A stretch of DNA of 64,000 nucleotides, taken from JBCDJG01 sp038748065. GTDB taxonomy: Bacteria > Pseudomonadota > Gammaproteobacteria > Pseudomonadales > Halieaceae. A program made the position numbers and the translations under genes. The notes below the pieces were generated by a model. It had not been told where the DNA came from. It worked only from the letters and a program-made list of their open reading frames with translations, and searched no databases. Below are positions 16,064-25,174 of this stretch, piece by piece (the stretch's first letter is position 1; each line of letters begins with the position of its first letter). The stretch is from NCBI GenBank assembly GCA_038748065.1, contig JBCDJG010000026.1, positions 1 through 64,000 on the forward strand, in the 5' to 3' direction.

Positions 16064-16561
16064 TCAGCCCTCGGCGACCTCGATCGTCTCAATGATCACA
16101 GCATCCACGGGCACGTCCTGATGGCCATTGCGGCTCGTGGTAGCGACCGCGCGAATCTTGTCCAGCACGTCCTCACCCTCCGTGACCTTACCGAAGACCG
16201 TGTAACCCCAGCCCTGCATGTTTTTGCCCGTGTGGTTGAGAAAGTCATTGTCCTTAACATTGATGAAGAACTGGGCTGTGGCCGAGTGAGGATCCATGGT
16301 CCGCGCCATGGCAATCGTACCGAAATCGTTCTTTAAACCGTTGTCTGCCTCGTTCTCGATTGGTTCGCCGGTAGATTTCTGGTTCATGTCGGTGTCAAAA
16401 CCACCGCCCTGAATCATAAAGTTATCGATGACCCGGTGGAAAATAGTGCCGTCGTAAAAGCCGGCCTTGGCATATTCAAGGAAGTTGGCAACGGTTTGAG
16501 GAGCTTTTTCGGCATCCAGTTCCAGCGTTAGCGAGCCGAATGTCGTGCGAATGGTGACCAT
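16064..16561 (-). CDS. ppiB: peptidyl-prolyl cis-trans isomerase B (cyclophilin)
   Basis: A 165-residue cytoplasmic cyclophilin. MVTIRTTFGSLTLELDAEKA, FHRVIDNFMIQGG (catalytic Arg in FHRVI), and HSATAQFFINVKDN are the family blocks; length equals E. coli PpiB (164). The ATG at 16561 follows AAGGAAG; a longer frame from 16762 carries a signal-like, Arg-rich extension that runs over the promoter region of glnS and is not needed. First gene of the ppiB-lpxH operon, divergent from glnS-cysS as in several gammaproteobacteria. Confidence 0.95.
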   Translation of the reverse strand: MVTIRTTFGSLTLELDAEKAPQTVANFLEYAKAGFYDGTIFHRVIDNFMIQGGGFDTDMNQKSTGEPIENEADNGLKNDFGTIAMARTMDPHSATAQFFINVKDNDFLNHTGKNMQGWGYTVFGKVTEGEDVLDKIRAVATTSRNGHQDVPVDAVIIETIEVAEG

Positions 16562-16701
16562 AGTGTTCTTCCTTGGTGAGATAACCTTGCGGGGTTTTGG
16601 GTACGATCTGTGCCGGCGTCTGGCTGCTGCGCGCCGGTGTCTGCTGCGAACGCCGGATGATAGCAGAAAGCCGTAGCAAGCGGCGACCAAACATGCCTCG
16701 G

Positions 16702-16733
16702 TTATCGCCCAGAGACAGATCAAAGGATATAAT
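16702..16733 (+). promoter_or_regulatory. candidate glnS promoter
   Basis: A perfect TATAAT at 16728-16733 lies 35 bases before the glnS ATG. The best -35 is weak (TTATCG at 16702-16707, spacer 20). The -10 and its position are the main evidence. Confidence 0.4.
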
Positions 16734-16767
16734 AGGCGGTTTTTCGGCGCTAAATAGCTCACTCACT

Positions 16768-18426
16768 ATGGAAAACAAGCCAAGCGGCAACTTCTTGCAG
16801 GCCATTATTGACGCTGACCTGCGCGAGAACCGGGTGCAGGAGGTAATTACCCGCTTTCCGCCGGAGCCAAATGGCTATCTGCACATTGGTCATGCCAAGG
16901 CGATCAGCGTCAACTTCGGCCTGGCGGAAGCCTATGGCGGTCGCTGTAACCTGCGATTCGACGACACCAACCCCGAGAAAGAAAGCCAGGAGTTCATTGA
17001 GTCTATACAGGCTGATGTGCAGTGGCTGGGCTACCACTGGGATGGCGATGTGCGCTTTGCGTCGAGCTATTTCCAGCAGCTTTACGATTGGGCAATCTAC
17101 CTCGTCGAGCAGGGGCTTGCCTATGTTTGCGACCTGAGTGCGGAAGAGGCTCGCGAATATCGCGGAACGCTTACCGAACCGGGGCGCAACAGTCCCTATC
17201 GTGACAGAAGCGTTGCGGAAAACATCGATCTGCTTGCACGCATGAAAAGCGGTGAGTTCGACGAGGGCAGCCGGGCGCTGCGTGCCAAAATCGATATGGC
17301 ATCCCCTAACATGAACATGCGTGACCCGATTCTCTACCGGATTCGTAGGGTGCCCCATCACCAGACCGGTGACGACTGGTGCATTTACCCGACTTATGAT
17401 TTTGCCCACGGCCAGGAGGACGCTATCGAGGGGGTTACGCACTCAATTTGCACCCTCGAGTTTGAGGACCACCGGCCGCTGTATGACTGGTTTATTGAGC
17501 ATCTGCCCGTGCCGCATCGGCCACGGCAATATGAGTTTGGCAGGCTCAATACCAGTTACACGGTGACCAGCAAGCGCAAGCTGAAGCAGTTGGTTGATGA
17601 GGGCTATGTGGGCGGCTGGGATGACCCTCGCATGCCCACGATCTCGGGCATGCGCCGCCGTGGCTTCACGCCGCGTGCGATTCGCGCTTTCTGCGACATG
17701 ATCGGCACGACGCGCTCTGACGGGGTGGTGGATGTGGCGATGCTCGAGCATGCGATTCGGGATGACCTGAACGCGAATGCGCCCCGGGCGATGTGCGTGC
17801 TGAAACCACTGCGCGTCACACTGGTCAATTATCCAGCCGACAAAATTGAAGAGCTGACAGCTTCTGCGCATCCAAACCGGGAAGACCTGGGGCAAAGAAT
17901 CCTGCCCTTCGGTAAAGAGCTAGTCATCGACGAGGCAGACTTCAGGGAAGAGGCGAACAAGAAGTTCAAGCGGCTGGTGCTCGGTAAGCGGGTGCGCCTG
18001 CGCAACGCCTATGTAATAGAGGCGGTTGGGGTGCTGAAGGATGACGAGGGGAGTATCCTTGAAGTGCAGGCTGAGGTCGTGCCCGATACGCTCGGCAAGG
18101 ACCCCGCTGACGGCATTAAACCCAAGGGGGTGATCCAGTGGGTCAGCGCAGCCGAAGGCCGCCGTGCGACAGTGCGCCTTTATGACCGGCTGTTTAATCA
18201 TGAGGCGCCTGACCGTGGCGATGCCGATTTTATCGCCCACATCAACCCCTCGTCACTGGAGGTTGTGGAGGGTGCCTGGATAGAGCCCGGGCTCGCGCAG
18301 GCTGAGCCGGAGCAGGTCTTCCAGTTTGAGAGAGAGGGTTACTTCGTGGCGGATCGCTTTGATCATAAAAACGATGCGCCCGTATTTAATCGAACCATAG
18401 GCTTACGCGATAACTGGAGCGGGTGA
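16768..18426 (+). CDS. glnS: glutaminyl-tRNA synthetase
   Basis: A 552-residue class I aminoacyl-tRNA synthetase, as E. coli GlnS (554). HIGH motif is PEPNGYLHIGHAK; the KMSKS equivalent is TVTSKRKLKQLV; the C-terminal anticodon-binding beta barrels follow from about 350. It charges tRNA-Gln with glutamine. I chose the ATG at 16768 because MENKPSGNFLQAIIDADL aligns with family N-termini and the TATAAT lies just upstream; an upstream frame to 16597 would read through the promoter. Confidence 0.96.
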   Translation: MENKPSGNFLQAIIDADLRENRVQEVITRFPPEPNGYLHIGHAKAISVNFGLAEAYGGRCNLRFDDTNPEKESQEFIESIQADVQWLGYHWDGDVRFASSYFQQLYDWAIYLVEQGLAYVCDLSAEEAREYRGTLTEPGRNSPYRDRSVAENIDLLARMKSGEFDEGSRALRAKIDMASPNMNMRDPILYRIRRVPHHQTGDDWCIYPTYDFAHGQEDAIEGVTHSICTLEFEDHRPLYDWFIEHLPVPHRPRQYEFGRLNTSYTVTSKRKLKQLVDEGYVGGWDDPRMPTISGMRRRGFTPRAIRAFCDMIGTTRSDGVVDVAMLEHAIRDDLNANAPRAMCVLKPLRVTLVNYPADKIEELTASAHPNREDLGQRILPFGKELVIDEADFREEANKKFKRLVLGKRVRLRNAYVIEAVGVLKDDEGSILEVQAEVVPDTLGKDPADGIKPKGVIQWVSAAEGRRATVRLYDRLFNHEAPDRGDADFIAHINPSSLEVVEGAWIEPGLAQAEPEQVFQFEREGYFVADRFDHKNDAPVFNRTIGLRDNWSG

Positions 18427-18431
18427 ACGGT

Positions 18432-19808
18432 ATGAACTTCAGGATATACAACACGGCGACAAGGGAGAAAGAAGATTTCAGACCCGTCATACCCGATGAG
18501 GTCAGCATGTATGTCTGCGGCCCAACGGTTTACAACCTCGCGCACATTGGCAATGCACGTCCCGTCGTTGTATTCGACACGCTCTTCAGGCTGCTGCAGA
18601 CACACTTTGATAAAGTGACCTACGCACGCAACATCACGGACGTCGATGACAAGATCATCACGGCCGCCCGAGAGGGCGATCGCAGCATCGATTCGGTTAC
18701 CGAAGAGTTCACCATCAAGTATCGCGAGGACATGGCCGCATTAAACGCGCTGCCCCCCACCCTCGAACCGCACGCAACTCACAATATTGGGCCCATGATT
18801 GCGCTGGTTCAGCGTCTGGTAGAGAAAGGCCACGCCTACGAATCTGACTCTCACGTACTCTTTGCCGTGGAGTCCATGGAAGAGTATGGCGAACTGTCGG
18901 GCCGCTCTCTGGACGACATGCTCGCAGGCGCCAGGGTTGAGGTCGCGGATTACAAGCGTCACCCCGGTGACTTTGTGCTTTGGAAGCCGTCAACCGATGA
19001 AGACCCAGGCTGGGAGAGCCCATGGGGCCGCGGGCGTCCGGGCTGGCATCTTGAGTGTTCCGCCATGATCCGGGAACACCTCGGAGAGACCATTGATATT
19101 CATGGCGGTGGGCGCGACCTGATATTCCCGCATCATGAAAACGAGATTGCTCAGAGTCGCTGTGCCCACGACAGCGAATTCGTCCGCTACTGGATGCATA
19201 ACGCTTACATGGATATCGATGGCGAGAAGATGTCCAAAAGCCTCGGGAACGTTCGCACCGTACGCGAACTGCTGAACAGCTATCGCGGCGAGGTGCTGCG
19301 GTTTGCCCTGCTGACAGCACACTACCGCTCGCCGCTGAACTTCTCCGCCGACTTGCTGGACCAGGCCGAGGCGACACTGGGCAGTTTTTACAGTGCGCTG
19401 CGTGAGGTGGAGGACATTGAACTCGACATGGACGTGCCCTTGGAAAATGAGCCTTTTTACAGGGCCCTTAACGATGACCTTAATACACCTCTGGCGATCG
19501 CCGAGATACATGCACTGGTCAAAGCGCTGCACAAGGCTGAAAATGCGGACAAGCCGCTGCTGAAGGCCCGCATCCTGGCAGCAGGCAATCTGCTTGGCAT
19601 TCTGGGCCAGGACCCTGAAGAGTGGATGCAGGGTGGCGTGAATGAAGCTGCCATCAGCGCTGAGGACATTGAGGCCCTTATTGCCGAGCGGCAGCAGGCA
19701 AAGGCCGACAAGGATTACGCCCGCGCCGATCAAATTCGTGAAGAGTTGCTTGCGCAAAGCGTGGTTCTCGAAGACTCTCCAGAGGGCACCCAGTGGCGCC
19801 GCGAATAA
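18432..19808 (+). CDS. cysS: cysteinyl-tRNA synthetase
   Basis: A 458-residue class I synthetase that charges tRNA-Cys. The zinc site starts with YVCGPTVYNLAHIGNARP (HIGN is the HIGH motif) and continues with HLECSAM and HGGGRDLIFPHHENE; the KMSKS loop is GEKMSKSLGN. The ATG at 18432 is six bases past the glnS stop; an in-frame GTG at 18423 overlapping that stop would add three residues. Co-transcribed with glnS. Confidence 0.96.
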   Translation: MNFRIYNTATREKEDFRPVIPDEVSMYVCGPTVYNLAHIGNARPVVVFDTLFRLLQTHFDKVTYARNITDVDDKIITAAREGDRSIDSVTEEFTIKYREDMAALNALPPTLEPHATHNIGPMIALVQRLVEKGHAYESDSHVLFAVESMEEYGELSGRSLDDMLAGARVEVADYKRHPGDFVLWKPSTDEDPGWESPWGRGRPGWHLECSAMIREHLGETIDIHGGGRDLIFPHHENEIAQSRCAHDSEFVRYWMHNAYMDIDGEKMSKSLGNVRTVRELLNSYRGEVLRFALLTAHYRSPLNFSADLLDQAEATLGSFYSALREVEDIELDMDVPLENEPFYRALNDDLNTPLAIAEIHALVKALHKAENADKPLLKARILAAGNLLGILGQDPEEWMQGGVNEAAISAEDIEALIAERQQAKADKDYARADQIREELLAQSVVLEDSPEGTQWRRE

Positions 19809-19834
19809 GTCGGTTCAAGGGCCGGCCGGGGCGT

Positions 19835-20551
19835 CTATCGGTGCTGATGATGCTGGTGCGGCGTGTCGCTGGCCGCGCCGCCAGCGGCATGCTGTAGATG
19901 GCTAGAATGCGAGATCACCTGGAACAGGGTCCAGGCGCCGGCTACGATAAGCAGGGCGCCAATTGCCAGCTTTAAGCCCCGCCGGCGCAGCGCGGCCTGC
20001 ACGCCGGCGGCACCGAAGCTGGTCGCTACCATGGAAGGCAAGGTGCCGAGGCCAAAGCAGAGCATGAGAAGTGCAGAGCGGCCCGCATCCGCCGCGGTTG
20101 CTGCCCACGCAAGACTCGAGTAGATCAATCCGCAGGGCATAAGCCCCCAGCACAGACCGAGCAACAGGGCCTCGGGGGGGCGACGGATGGGCAACCAGCG
20201 GCGGCTGAAGCGCTGTACCGGCTGCCATAGCACCGCGCCACCTCGTTCCAACCACAGCATGCCCCGCCACCAGTCGGCGACGTACAGGCCCATGAGAACC
20301 AGTAAGATGCCGGCGAGGTAGCGTAGGCCAATCAGCCAGCCATCAAGCGTTACGCTGCCTGCGAGCCCGCCGACAGTCGCGCCGAGCGCGGTGTAACTGA
20401 GAATACGACCGCCGTGATAGGCAATAGTGGTGGCGGGACCCGCCTTCCCGCCGAGGTTCAATGCAGCCGCGATACCGCCGCACATGCCGAAGCAGTGTCC
20501 GGCTCCGGCAAACCCGAGCAGCAGGGCTGCGGCGAGCGTGGTTTCCGTCAC
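19835..20551 (-). CDS. SafE/TauE-like membrane protein of the cbb3 assembly cluster
   Basis: A 238-residue polytopic membrane protein (about six segments) of the subgroup annotated sulfite exporter TauE/SafE that is linked to cbb3 oxidase genes. The N-terminal GAGHCFGMCGGIAAALN has the Cys and Met residues expected of a copper-handling member, and the C-terminus is His-rich (SSHLQHAAG, then HQHHQHR). Its place after ccoS suggests a role in copper supply to the oxidase rather than sulfite export. The GTG start overlaps the ccoS stop (GTGA), so the two are translationally coupled. Confidence 0.82.
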   Translation of the reverse strand: MTETTLAAALLLGFAGAGHCFGMCGGIAAALNLGGKAGPATTIAYHGGRILSYTALGATVGGLAGSVTLDGWLIGLRYLAGILLVLMGLYVADWWRGMLWLERGGAVLWQPVQRFSRRWLPIRRPPEALLLGLCWGLMPCGLIYSSLAWAATAADAGRSALLMLCFGLGTLPSMVATSFGAAGVQAALRRRGLKLAIGALLIVAGAWTLFQVISHSSHLQHAAGGAASDTPHQHHQHR

Positions 20552-20718
20552 TCGCGCGGTGGCTCCTGATCACCCTCTGACTCGTCATCTGCAAGAATCC
20601 GCCAGGCCTCCTTGTCGAGGTCATCATACTGGCCGCTATCAATCGCCCAGATCAGCAGGCGAATGGCGATAACGCAGAAGATAAGAGCGACGGGTATCAG
20701 CAGGTACAGGCTTTCCAT
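20548..20718 (-). CDS. ccoS: cbb3-type oxidase assembly protein CcoS
   Basis: A 56-residue protein between ccoI and the SafE-like gene: one N-terminal membrane helix (MESLYLLIPVALIFCVIAI) followed by WAIDSGQYDDLDKEAWRIL, the typical CcoS/FixS pattern with the conserved Gly-Gln-[YF]-[DE]-D-[LM] stretch, then an acidic tail. CcoS is needed for cofactor insertion (haem b, copper) into CcoN. The start is five bases from the ccoI stop; the stop overlaps the next gene's start. Confidence 0.9.
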   Translation of the reverse strand: MESLYLLIPVALIFCVIAIRLLIWAIDSGQYDDLDKEAWRILADDESEGDQEPPRE

Positions 20719-20722
20719 GAGT

Positions 20723-23203
20723 TCAGGATGCCAGCTTATTTATCGGAGTCAGGCTGTTGGGAGAACGGCGTTTTTCTCGGTCATGATGGCCATCACCGTC
20801 CCGGGACAGGCGCAGGGAATTCAACACGACCAGCAGTGAACTGAGCGACATGCCGATGGCAGCAGCCCAGGGCGGGACGAAGCCCAGAACGGCCAGCGGA
20901 ATACCGCAGGCGTTGTAGCTCAGCGCCCATGCAAAGTTCTGCATAATCGTTCGGCGGCACTGCTGTGCTTTATCGAGCCCACGGATAATCGACCACAAAT
21001 CGCCGTTGGCAATCACGAGGTCCGCCTGACTGCGCGCCAGATCTGTGGCGCCTGGCATAGCAAATGACGCATTGGCTACCTTGAGCACCGGTGCGTCATT
21101 GAGCCCATCGCCGACCATCGTAACAATGGCACCGTCCGCCTGCAGGGCCTGGACCTCTTGCATCTTCTGCTCGGGGCTAGCGCTGGCGGTGACAGATGTA
21201 ATAGCAAGCTGCTGTGCCAGACGAGGCCCGGCGTCTGAACTGTCACCCGTTAACAGGTGAATGCCCAGACCTCGCTGTCTCAGCGCGTCTATGACAGCGG
21301 GCGCCTCTTCGCGGATCGTATCCTTGAGCCCAATCCAGCCCAATGGACCACGGTCATCGCATACAGCAACCCAGTAGGATTCGGCGTCGGGCGGCTCGGG
21401 CATTTCTGGCAACAGGCCACGGCAGAAGGGCAGGCTGCCCATGCGAACGCTGCGCTCGCCATGCGTGGCCTCTATGCCGGCACCTGTTTCACTGGTCGCT
21501 GACTGAAGGCCCATTACCGGTTCGATATTGGCAAAGGCCTGGGCGACGGGGTGGTTGGAGAACTGCTGCAGGCCCGATGCGAGTGCCAGCAGTTCCTCGC
21601 GAGAGAGCCGTCCCAGATTGTGAACCTCCCCGACGAGGAGTTCTCCCCGTGTCAGGGTGCCCGTCTTGTCAAATACCAGGTCGGTGGTCGCCGCGAGTGA
21701 CTCGAGCGCATTCTCACCGCGTACGATAATGCCGAATCCTTGCAGGCTGTTGGTGGCGCTGGTGAGGGCCGCGGGTGTGGCCAGCGCCAGCGCGCAGGGA
21801 CAGGAAATCACCAGCACCGACAGTGCGACCCACAGCGCGCGATCCGGGTCGAGATACCACCAGCTTAGCGCTGTAAGCAAAGTCACCAGCAGGACGGCGG
21901 CAACGAACCAGGATGAAATCTTATCCGCCAGCGTAGCCAGGCGAGGTTTCGCGTCCTGTGCCTGCGATACCGAACGTTGCAGCGTTGCCAGGCGCGATTC
22001 GGCAAAGTCACAGAGTACCGTCGCTTCGATGTTCTGGTCCACGTTCAAAGTGCCGCCGTAAACCATATCCCCGGACGCCACTCTACGAGGTTGCTGCTCG
22101 CCGTTGAAGCTGTCCTCCCTGACGAGACTGTGGCCGCTTACAACGCGCGCATCAACGCCAATCACGTCGCCGGCGAGCAACATGACGCGGTCGCCAACTG
22201 CCAGTTCAGTACGCACGGTGCGCCGCCACTGCTCGTTCTCCCAGCGCAGCAGGCTGTCAGGCAGGGTTGACTCAAGATCGAACCACGACATGCCATAGCG
22301 CATTCTCACCTGCTGCTCGAGAAAGCGGCCCAGCAATAGAAAAAAGGTGAACATCACGACGGAGTCAAAATACACCTGGCCGTGGCCGCTCAGCGTTGCG
22401 ACCACGCTGGCCAGCCAGGCCAGCCCAATGGCGAGAGATACGGGTAGATCCATAACGAGCGCCCCGACACGCAGATGTCGCCAGGCACTCTCAAAGAAAG
22501 GTCGGGCCGAGTACCAGACAACAAAGCTTGCCACCAGCAAGCTGACCCAGCGCAGTAAGCCCTGGAACTCGGCACTGATGCCCTGCAGATCGCCAGCGTG
22601 CAGGGCAATACCGAACATGCCGACTTGCATCATCCCGATCCCGGCGACCGCAACGCGCCGCAGTGATTGCTTGCGTTCGGCTGAAAACTGGTCCCTGAGG
22701 GCGCTTGCGCGATAGGGCTGTGGCCTATAGCCAAGGCTGCTGACTCGCTGAAACACCTCACTCAGGTCCAGCTTGGCAGGATCAAAGTGCAGGTCCAGAC
22801 GCTGCTGCTGAAGATTGACCCTGACCTGAATTACGCCATCGAGTCGCGCCAGTTGCGTCTCGATGAGCCAGGTACAGGCCGCGCAGGTGATACCGCCGAT
22901 GAGCAGCTGGGCATCCCGCGATCCGTCCTCCCGATCATGACAGAAGCCGCGCGCCAGGTTCTCATCGTCGTAAACGCTGAACTCGTCAGCCGGCGCCTCG
23001 CGTGGCGATTCCGGCCGTTCACTGTAAGCGGTTCGCTGTCGATAAAAGGTGGTGAGGCCGCTGCCGGCGATCAGCGTGGCAACGGCTTGACAGCCGGGGC
23101 AGCAGAGACGCTCGGTATTGCCGTCAATTTCCGCAGTAAAGTGGGTGCCGTTGGGGACAACCTCACCGCAGTGAAAGCATCGGGTGAGCTCTGGCTGATT
23201 CAT
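20723..23203 (-). CDS. ccoI: copper-translocating P-type ATPase CcoI (FixI)
   Basis: An 826-residue P1B ATPase exporting copper to the periplasm for cbb3 oxidase maturation. In order: an N-terminal cysteine pair region (CFHCGEVV ... CCPGCQAV), a heavy-metal domain with GGITCAACTWLIE, membrane segments, the transport motif SCPCALALATPAAL, the phosphorylation loop DKTGTLTRGE, and the hinge GDGLNDAPVL. The N-terminal double-Cys extension is normal for FixI/CcoI and separates it from CopA. The start MNQPELTRCFHCG at 23203 is five bases after the ccoH stop; a longer frame from 23272 overlaps ccoH and is not supported. Confidence 0.95.
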   Translation of the reverse strand: MNQPELTRCFHCGEVVPNGTHFTAEIDGNTERLCCPGCQAVATLIAGSGLTTFYRQRTAYSERPESPREAPADEFSVYDDENLARGFCHDREDGSRDAQLLIGGITCAACTWLIETQLARLDGVIQVRVNLQQQRLDLHFDPAKLDLSEVFQRVSSLGYRPQPYRASALRDQFSAERKQSLRRVAVAGIGMMQVGMFGIALHAGDLQGISAEFQGLLRWVSLLVASFVVWYSARPFFESAWRHLRVGALVMDLPVSLAIGLAWLASVVATLSGHGQVYFDSVVMFTFFLLLGRFLEQQVRMRYGMSWFDLESTLPDSLLRWENEQWRRTVRTELAVGDRVMLLAGDVIGVDARVVSGHSLVREDSFNGEQQPRRVASGDMVYGGTLNVDQNIEATVLCDFAESRLATLQRSVSQAQDAKPRLATLADKISSWFVAAVLLVTLLTALSWWYLDPDRALWVALSVLVISCPCALALATPAALTSATNSLQGFGIIVRGENALESLAATTDLVFDKTGTLTRGELLVGEVHNLGRLSREELLALASGLQQFSNHPVAQAFANIEPVMGLQSATSETGAGIEATHGERSVRMGSLPFCRGLLPEMPEPPDAESYWVAVCDDRGPLGWIGLKDTIREEAPAVIDALRQRGLGIHLLTGDSSDAGPRLAQQLAITSVTASASPEQKMQEVQALQADGAIVTMVGDGLNDAPVLKVANASFAMPGATDLARSQADLVIANGDLWSIIRGLDKAQQCRRTIMQNFAWALSYNACGIPLAVLGFVPPWAAAIGMSLSSLLVVLNSLRLSRDGDGHHDREKRRSPNSLTPINKLAS

Positions 23204-23208
23204 GGCCG

Positions 23209-23682
23209 CTAATTCAACCGCAAGGTGCCGTCGAGGCGCCAGCCCGCTTCGCCCTCGTGCAGCAGCGACCAATGCCAGCGGTGACTCAATGCCAGCGGCA
23301 GGTTGCCCTGGTAACGTCCGGGGCCGACGCGAGCGAGACGAATCTCAATGTCGCGATCCGCCTCCATAGGATGAGAAAGCAAAAGAAGAAGTGAAGGTTC
23401 AGTCACCTTACCCGTGAGCCTGGCGGTAACGATCGCAGGCGAGAATTCCAGGTCGGCGCTAATGCCGAGTCGAGCTGCACGCTCTACGTCAGCAATACGT
23501 TCATTAATGGCTAGTCCTTCTTTGTAGTAGTCGGCTACGACCATGTCATCGGAATGGCGGTTGGCGATATACAGTGTGGCAAAGGCGGCTATGACGACCG
23601 AGCCGGGCAGTGCGATAAGAAACCATGGCCAAAACTGCTGGTACCAGGGCTGGGTATCTTCGAGCGGTAGTGGTCGCACCAT
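23209..23682 (-). CDS. ccoH: FixH/CcoH cbb3 oxidase assembly protein
   Basis: A 157-residue inner-membrane protein: one helix (FWPWFLIALPGSVVIAAFAT) followed by DDMVVADYYKEGLAIN, the signature of FixH, and a periplasmic beta domain. It is required for stable assembly of cbb3 oxidase. The ATG shares a base with the ccoG stop codon (TAATG), implying coupled translation. Confidence 0.9.
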   Translation of the reverse strand: MVRPLPLEDTQPWYQQFWPWFLIALPGSVVIAAFATLYIANRHSDDMVVADYYKEGLAINERIADVERAARLGISADLEFSPAIVTARLTGKVTEPSLLLLLSHPMEADRDIEIRLARVGPGRYQGNLPLALSHRWHWSLLHEGEAGWRLDGTLRLN

Positions 23683-25091
23683 TACAAAGGCCTCATAAAG
23701 CGAGACTCGGATACGGCACGCAGAGAGGGGTCATCGGTCGCGGTCACGCTGAAGTCAAGCTGTGTGCTGGGCTTGTCGAGGCGCTCGCCATCAGCGCGCA
23801 CGCGCACGCTGATTGAGCGAACCTCGCCGCCGTCCACGGTGTGCAAGGTATCGCCGATAATCTCGGCACCGTCGATACCGGTGATGGCAATCTCGTACTC
23901 ACGGCTGTTGTTGTCCATGTTGACTAACTGCAGTCTGAATATATTGTCGATCTGGCCGCCTTCCGCCGGTACGTAGAGCTGGTTGCGGTCGCGAATCACG
24001 GTCAGCTCGACGGGGACACGGGTGAAGATATTGTAGCTGAATACGCCCACCATCAGGCATAGCACGGCAGCGTAACCGACGATTCGCGGACGCAGCCAGT
24101 GGGTCGTACCGCCCTCCAGCGCATGCTCGCTGGTGTAGCGTATCAGTCCCCGCGGGTACTCCATCTTATCCATCACTGAGTTACAGGCATCGACGCACAG
24201 AGCGCAACCAATACACTCGTATTGCAGCCCCTCGCGAATATCGATGCCGGTCGGGCAGACCTGAACACACAGCTCGCAGGCGATGCAGTCACCGAGGCCG
24301 AGCTCGCCAGGGTCCGCAGAGCGCTTGCGTGAGCCGCGCTGTTCACCTCGAGCTGCGTCGTAGGACACAATGAGCGTATCCTGGTCAAACATCACCGACT
24401 GGAAGCGTGCATAGGGGCACATGTAAGTGCAGACCTGCTCGCGCATCCACCCCGCGTTGATATAAGTGGCACAGGTGAAGAACAGCGTCCACAGCGCCTG
24501 CCATTTCCCGGTCGAGAACGTGAACAGCTCAACGGTTAACTCGCGGACAGGATAAAAGTAACCGACGAAGGTCATGCCGGTGGCAAGCGCAACGAACAAC
24601 CAGGCCGCGTGTTTGGATAGCTTGCGCAAAACCTTGTTCGCTGTCCACGGGCCCTTGTCCAAACGCATGCGCTGATTACGGCTGCCCTCGGTCTTCTGCT
24701 CCAGCCACATGAAGATGCTGGTCCACACGGTTTGTGGGCAGGTGTAGCCGCACCAAATCCGGCCCGCGAACGTGGTGACCGCGAACAAGGCGTAGGCTGA
24801 AATGATCAACAAAAAGGCCAGCAGGGGGAAATCCTGGGGCCACAGCGTCAAGCCGATGATATGAAACTTGCGCTCTGGCAGATCAAACAGAACCATCTGG
24901 CGCCCGTCCCAGGACAGCCAGGGAAGCAAGAAGTAGCCCAGTAGTAGCGGCCAGCCGGTGAACAGGCGGATGCGCTGGTAAAAGCCCTCTATCTTGCGGG
25001 TGTAGATCTTTTCGCGATGCTGGTAAAGATCGACTTCAGCGACTTCGGCCGGCGCGACTTCCTGTATGTCGATGTGTTCCTGCCCAGTCAC
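23682..25091 (-). CDS. ccoG: cytochrome c oxidase accessory protein CcoG (RdxA/FixG)
   Basis: A 469-residue membrane protein with two ferredoxin-type clusters: CIACELCVQVCPTGID and CIGCALCVDACNSVMDK. Five or so membrane segments precede them, and a C-terminal immunoglobulin-like periplasmic domain follows (about 345-469). CcoG is reported to reduce copper for cbb3 assembly. The FGRIWCGYTCPQTVWTSIFM and CTYMCPYARFQSVM segments are typical. Precedes ccoH-ccoI-ccoS in the same direction. Confidence 0.95.
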   Translation of the reverse strand: MTGQEHIDIQEVAPAEVAEVDLYQHREKIYTRKIEGFYQRIRLFTGWPLLLGYFLLPWLSWDGRQMVLFDLPERKFHIIGLTLWPQDFPLLAFLLIISAYALFAVTTFAGRIWCGYTCPQTVWTSIFMWLEQKTEGSRNQRMRLDKGPWTANKVLRKLSKHAAWLFVALATGMTFVGYFYPVRELTVELFTFSTGKWQALWTLFFTCATYINAGWMREQVCTYMCPYARFQSVMFDQDTLIVSYDAARGEQRGSRKRSADPGELGLGDCIACELCVQVCPTGIDIREGLQYECIGCALCVDACNSVMDKMEYPRGLIRYTSEHALEGGTTHWLRPRIVGYAAVLCLMVGVFSYNIFTRVPVELTVIRDRNQLYVPAEGGQIDNIFRLQLVNMDNNSREYEIAITGIDGAEIIGDTLHTVDGGEVRSISVRVRADGERLDKPSTQLDFSVTATDDPSLRAVSESRFMRPL

Positions 25092-25174
25092 CTTGGTAAA
25101 CCGTCAGCCTGCTGTCTGAGTTGAAGAAGCCGCATCCGCACCGTAGTGTCGGCATCAGCGATACCGGGCAGCGT

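Noticed and set aside
18990..19757. Antisense frame of 255 codons over cysS
   Set aside because: Shadow of an intact cysteinyl-tRNA synthetase; no start signal.
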